Positions 62,784-64,000 of a stretch of DNA of 64,000 nt are shown here, one piece after another. The notes beneath the pieces were generated by a model that searched no databases, had not been told where the DNA came from, and saw only the letters and a list, made by a program, of their open reading frames with translations. Origin of the DNA: Candidatus Protoclostridium gallicola (GTDB lineage: Bacteria > Bacillota > Clostridia > Christensenellales > Pumilibacteraceae); contig CAJFLE010000009.1 in NCBI GenBank assembly GCA_904387375.1, positions 1 to 64,000 of the forward strand. The letters run 5' to 3'. Each line of letters opens with the position of its first letter. Position 1 is the first letter of the stretch. Made by a program: the position numbers and the translations under genes.

Positions 62784-63857
62784 TTACCTCTCGGGATGAT
62801 AGTAGCAGTCGTTTTCCAGCGAGCAGCCGCCGCACTTGGTGCAGCCCTGCATGGCCTGCGGCGCCAGACCGTGCGCTCTCAGCATCCCGCCGAGCAGTTC
62901 GGAAATGCGTATGTATTCGTCGGGGTCGCACATGGGCTGACCGGCCAGGTCGGAATCGTCGAATGGGCGGAAAGGCATGATCGTCGGGAACACGCCGATC
63001 TCCGTCATCTTTTCGCACTCGCGCACGATGTCGTCGTACGGCTGCAAACCGGCTATGAGCACGCTCGACACCTGTCCGCGGCCGAACAGCTCCACGCCGC
63101 GGCGGTAAGCCGCGTAATAGTGTTCGTACGGTATTCTGCCCTTTCCCGGGCAGATTTCGGCGCGCAGGCGCGGATCCGCGATTTCGAGATTCATGATGAC
63201 GTTGGTCACGCCGGCGTCTTTCATCGCGTCCAGTCTGCCGAGGTCGGCGGGCGGAGCGAACTCTATCGATATCGAGCCGGTATAGAACCTGCGAAGCAGC
63301 CGGGTCAGGCCGATCCAGTAATCCGCCATAAAGTCGGGATTTTTATATGTGGCGCCGGAAAAGTTGAGCGCATGCGAGTGCGGCACTTTTTCGTACAGCT
63401 TTTCCAGCCCGTCGGCAAGCTCCTCCGCAGGGACGGGCGCGCCGCTCTCGGCAAGAAGGGAGCAGAATTTGCATTTCAGTCCCGGCTTGTCATAGCAGCA
63501 GCTCGTGCTCGGCCACAGCGTTATGCAGTCGGGCGAATGGTATTTCGCGAGCGAGTCCACCACGGTGCCCGTCCGGGGCAGGCGCGGGAAAAACTTCACG
63601 GGCGCGCTGCCGCCCTCCCAGGCGACGACATAGCCGCCGTCCGTCTTTTTCAGTTCGTACGGCGACACTTCGGAAAAACGTTCGGACACGCTGATTGCGA
63701 TATTCGCGCCGAACAGCTCGGCGTGCACGCTGTGCGAAAAGCCCTTTTCGAAAAAGTACGGCATATCCGCGACGAGGCTGTCCCCCGTTTCTTTGCTCGC
63801 GGAGCAGCCCAGGCAGAGCAGTCCGCTTTTGATTCTCTTTATTTCCTTTGTCGTCAT
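62784..63857 (-). CDS. Radical SAM protein with unusual Cx7CxxC cluster motif
   Basis: The 357-aa product appears to be a radical SAM enzyme: a cysteine set C121-x7-C129-x2-C132 (preceded by C120) takes the place of the usual Cx3CxxC. It is followed by TIM-barrel strands (ALNFSGATYKNPDF, ISIEFAPPADLGRLDAMKDA, VTNVIMNLEIADPRLRAEIC, VSSVLIAGLQPYDDIV). The C-terminal CTKCGGCSLENDC could bind a second iron-sulfur cluster. An N-terminal region of about 100 residues with CLGC precedes the core. Related proteins are usually left as 'radical SAM protein'; the reaction is unknown. Its ATG overlaps the stop of the upstream PHP-domain gene. Confidence 0.82.
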   Translation of the reverse strand: MTTKEIKRIKSGLLCLGCSASKETGDSLVADMPYFFEKGFSHSVHAELFGANIAISVSERFSEVSPYELKKTDGGYVVAWEGGSAPVKFFPRLPRTGTVVDSLAKYHSPDCITLWPSTSCCYDKPGLKCKFCSLLAESGAPVPAEELADGLEKLYEKVPHSHALNFSGATYKNPDFMADYWIGLTRLLRRFYTGSISIEFAPPADLGRLDAMKDAGVTNVIMNLEIADPRLRAEICPGKGRIPYEHYYAAYRRGVELFGRGQVSSVLIAGLQPYDDIVRECEKMTEIGVFPTIMPFRPFDDSDLAGQPMCDPDEYIRISELLGGMLRAHGLAPQAMQGCTKCGGCSLENDCYYHPER

Positions 63858-64000
63858 ATTTTATCCCTGAAGTGCGGAAACGCGTTCCAGTTCGCGATCA
63901 GCGTGCGGTCCAGTCCCGCCGCGTCCAGCTGCTCGGCGGCGGAAAAATCGCCTACGCGTCCGGGCGAATGAGCGTCCGAATCGCATATAAACGAGCAGCC
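63854..64000 (-). CDS. PHP-domain phosphatase, C-terminal fragment
   Basis: Only the last 48 codons are in the window; the gene continues past its right edge. The visible sequence (CDSDAHSPGRVGDFSAAEQL and DRTLIANWNAF) matches the end of the PHP fold, where D-x-H ligands the metals in histidinol-phosphatase-like enzymes and many other PHP hydrolases. The TGA stop overlaps the ATG of the radical SAM gene (ATGA), so the PHP and radical SAM proteins are translationally coupled and may act in one pathway. Confidence 0.75.
   Translation of the reverse strand, partial: GCSFICDSDAHSPGRVGDFSAAEQLDAAGLDRTLIANWNAFPHFRDKI

Noticed and set aside
61773..63971. 732-codon plus-strand open frame
   Set aside because: Runs opposite the XRE-membrane and radical SAM genes; shadow composition and no ribosome site.

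Overview
The window reads as chromosomal DNA of an uncultured, moderately GC-rich Clostridia-type Firmicute, probably gut-associated. The basis is the gene families seen: BirA/BioY, DUF4364, TSCPD, DUF6054, AgrC/AgrA-like GHKL/LytTR regulators, LuxS, a Soj-type ParA, PdxST, a LRR_5 lipoprotein, MBG-like repeat proteins and an RHS/YD wall protein. Promoters are very regular: most are TTGNNN-17-TATAAT. No phylogenetic marker allows a firm name (Christensenellales-like would be a guess).

Layout. 1-25.1 kb is dominated by surface proteins on the minus strand. These are an RHS/YD-repeat protein cut by the window edge (1-3540), a 1062-aa LRR lipoprotein (6151-9339) and a 5137-aa transmembrane repeat protein (9718-25131). 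Only a plus-strand malate dehydrogenase-malic enzyme pair (3925-6057) interrupts them. 25.4-28.4 kb holds a birA-bioY operon with a BirA-type operator, divergent from three small genes (DUF4364, TSCPD, DUF6054). 28.5-31.4 kb holds luxS with an ABC-F ATPase, and a small membrane protein. 31.5-37.5 kb (minus) holds a domain-permuted, frameshifted, membrane-anchored GH3 glycosidase, a CBM-like lipoprotein, and a LytTR regulator/GHKL kinase pair. 37.7-49.8 kb holds a Ca-type P-ATPase, a DUF1508 membrane protein, a MacB-like ABC ATPase with its FtsX permease, a FUSC transporter, an MFS transporter and a DUF1848 protein followed by a decayed mutM tail. 50.2-52.8 kb is a flavin/flavodoxin operon whose promoter carries two copies of a perfect palindrome, with a TetR gene downstream. 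52.8-64 kb holds tRNA-Arg, parA-deoD, a GlfT2-like protein with a CNNM/CorC protein, pyrophosphatase, a FAD oxidoreductase, pdxST, two XRE genes, a radical SAM protein and a PHP-domain fragment.

How the parts work together. The surface block suggests interaction with host or diet polymers. The most unusual item is the giant protein: its cytoplasmic end carries a region resembling the C-terminal half of ribosomal protein uL15, and its N-terminus carries a nine-G coding tract that could switch it on and off. Regulation can be read from sequence at several loci: a BirA box on the birA -35, 21-bp-period direct repeats before the kinase, and paired palindromes at the flavodoxin operon. At least four genes appear to start within a few bases of the predicted transcription start and lack a Shine-Dalgarno sequence, suggesting recurrent leaderless initiation.
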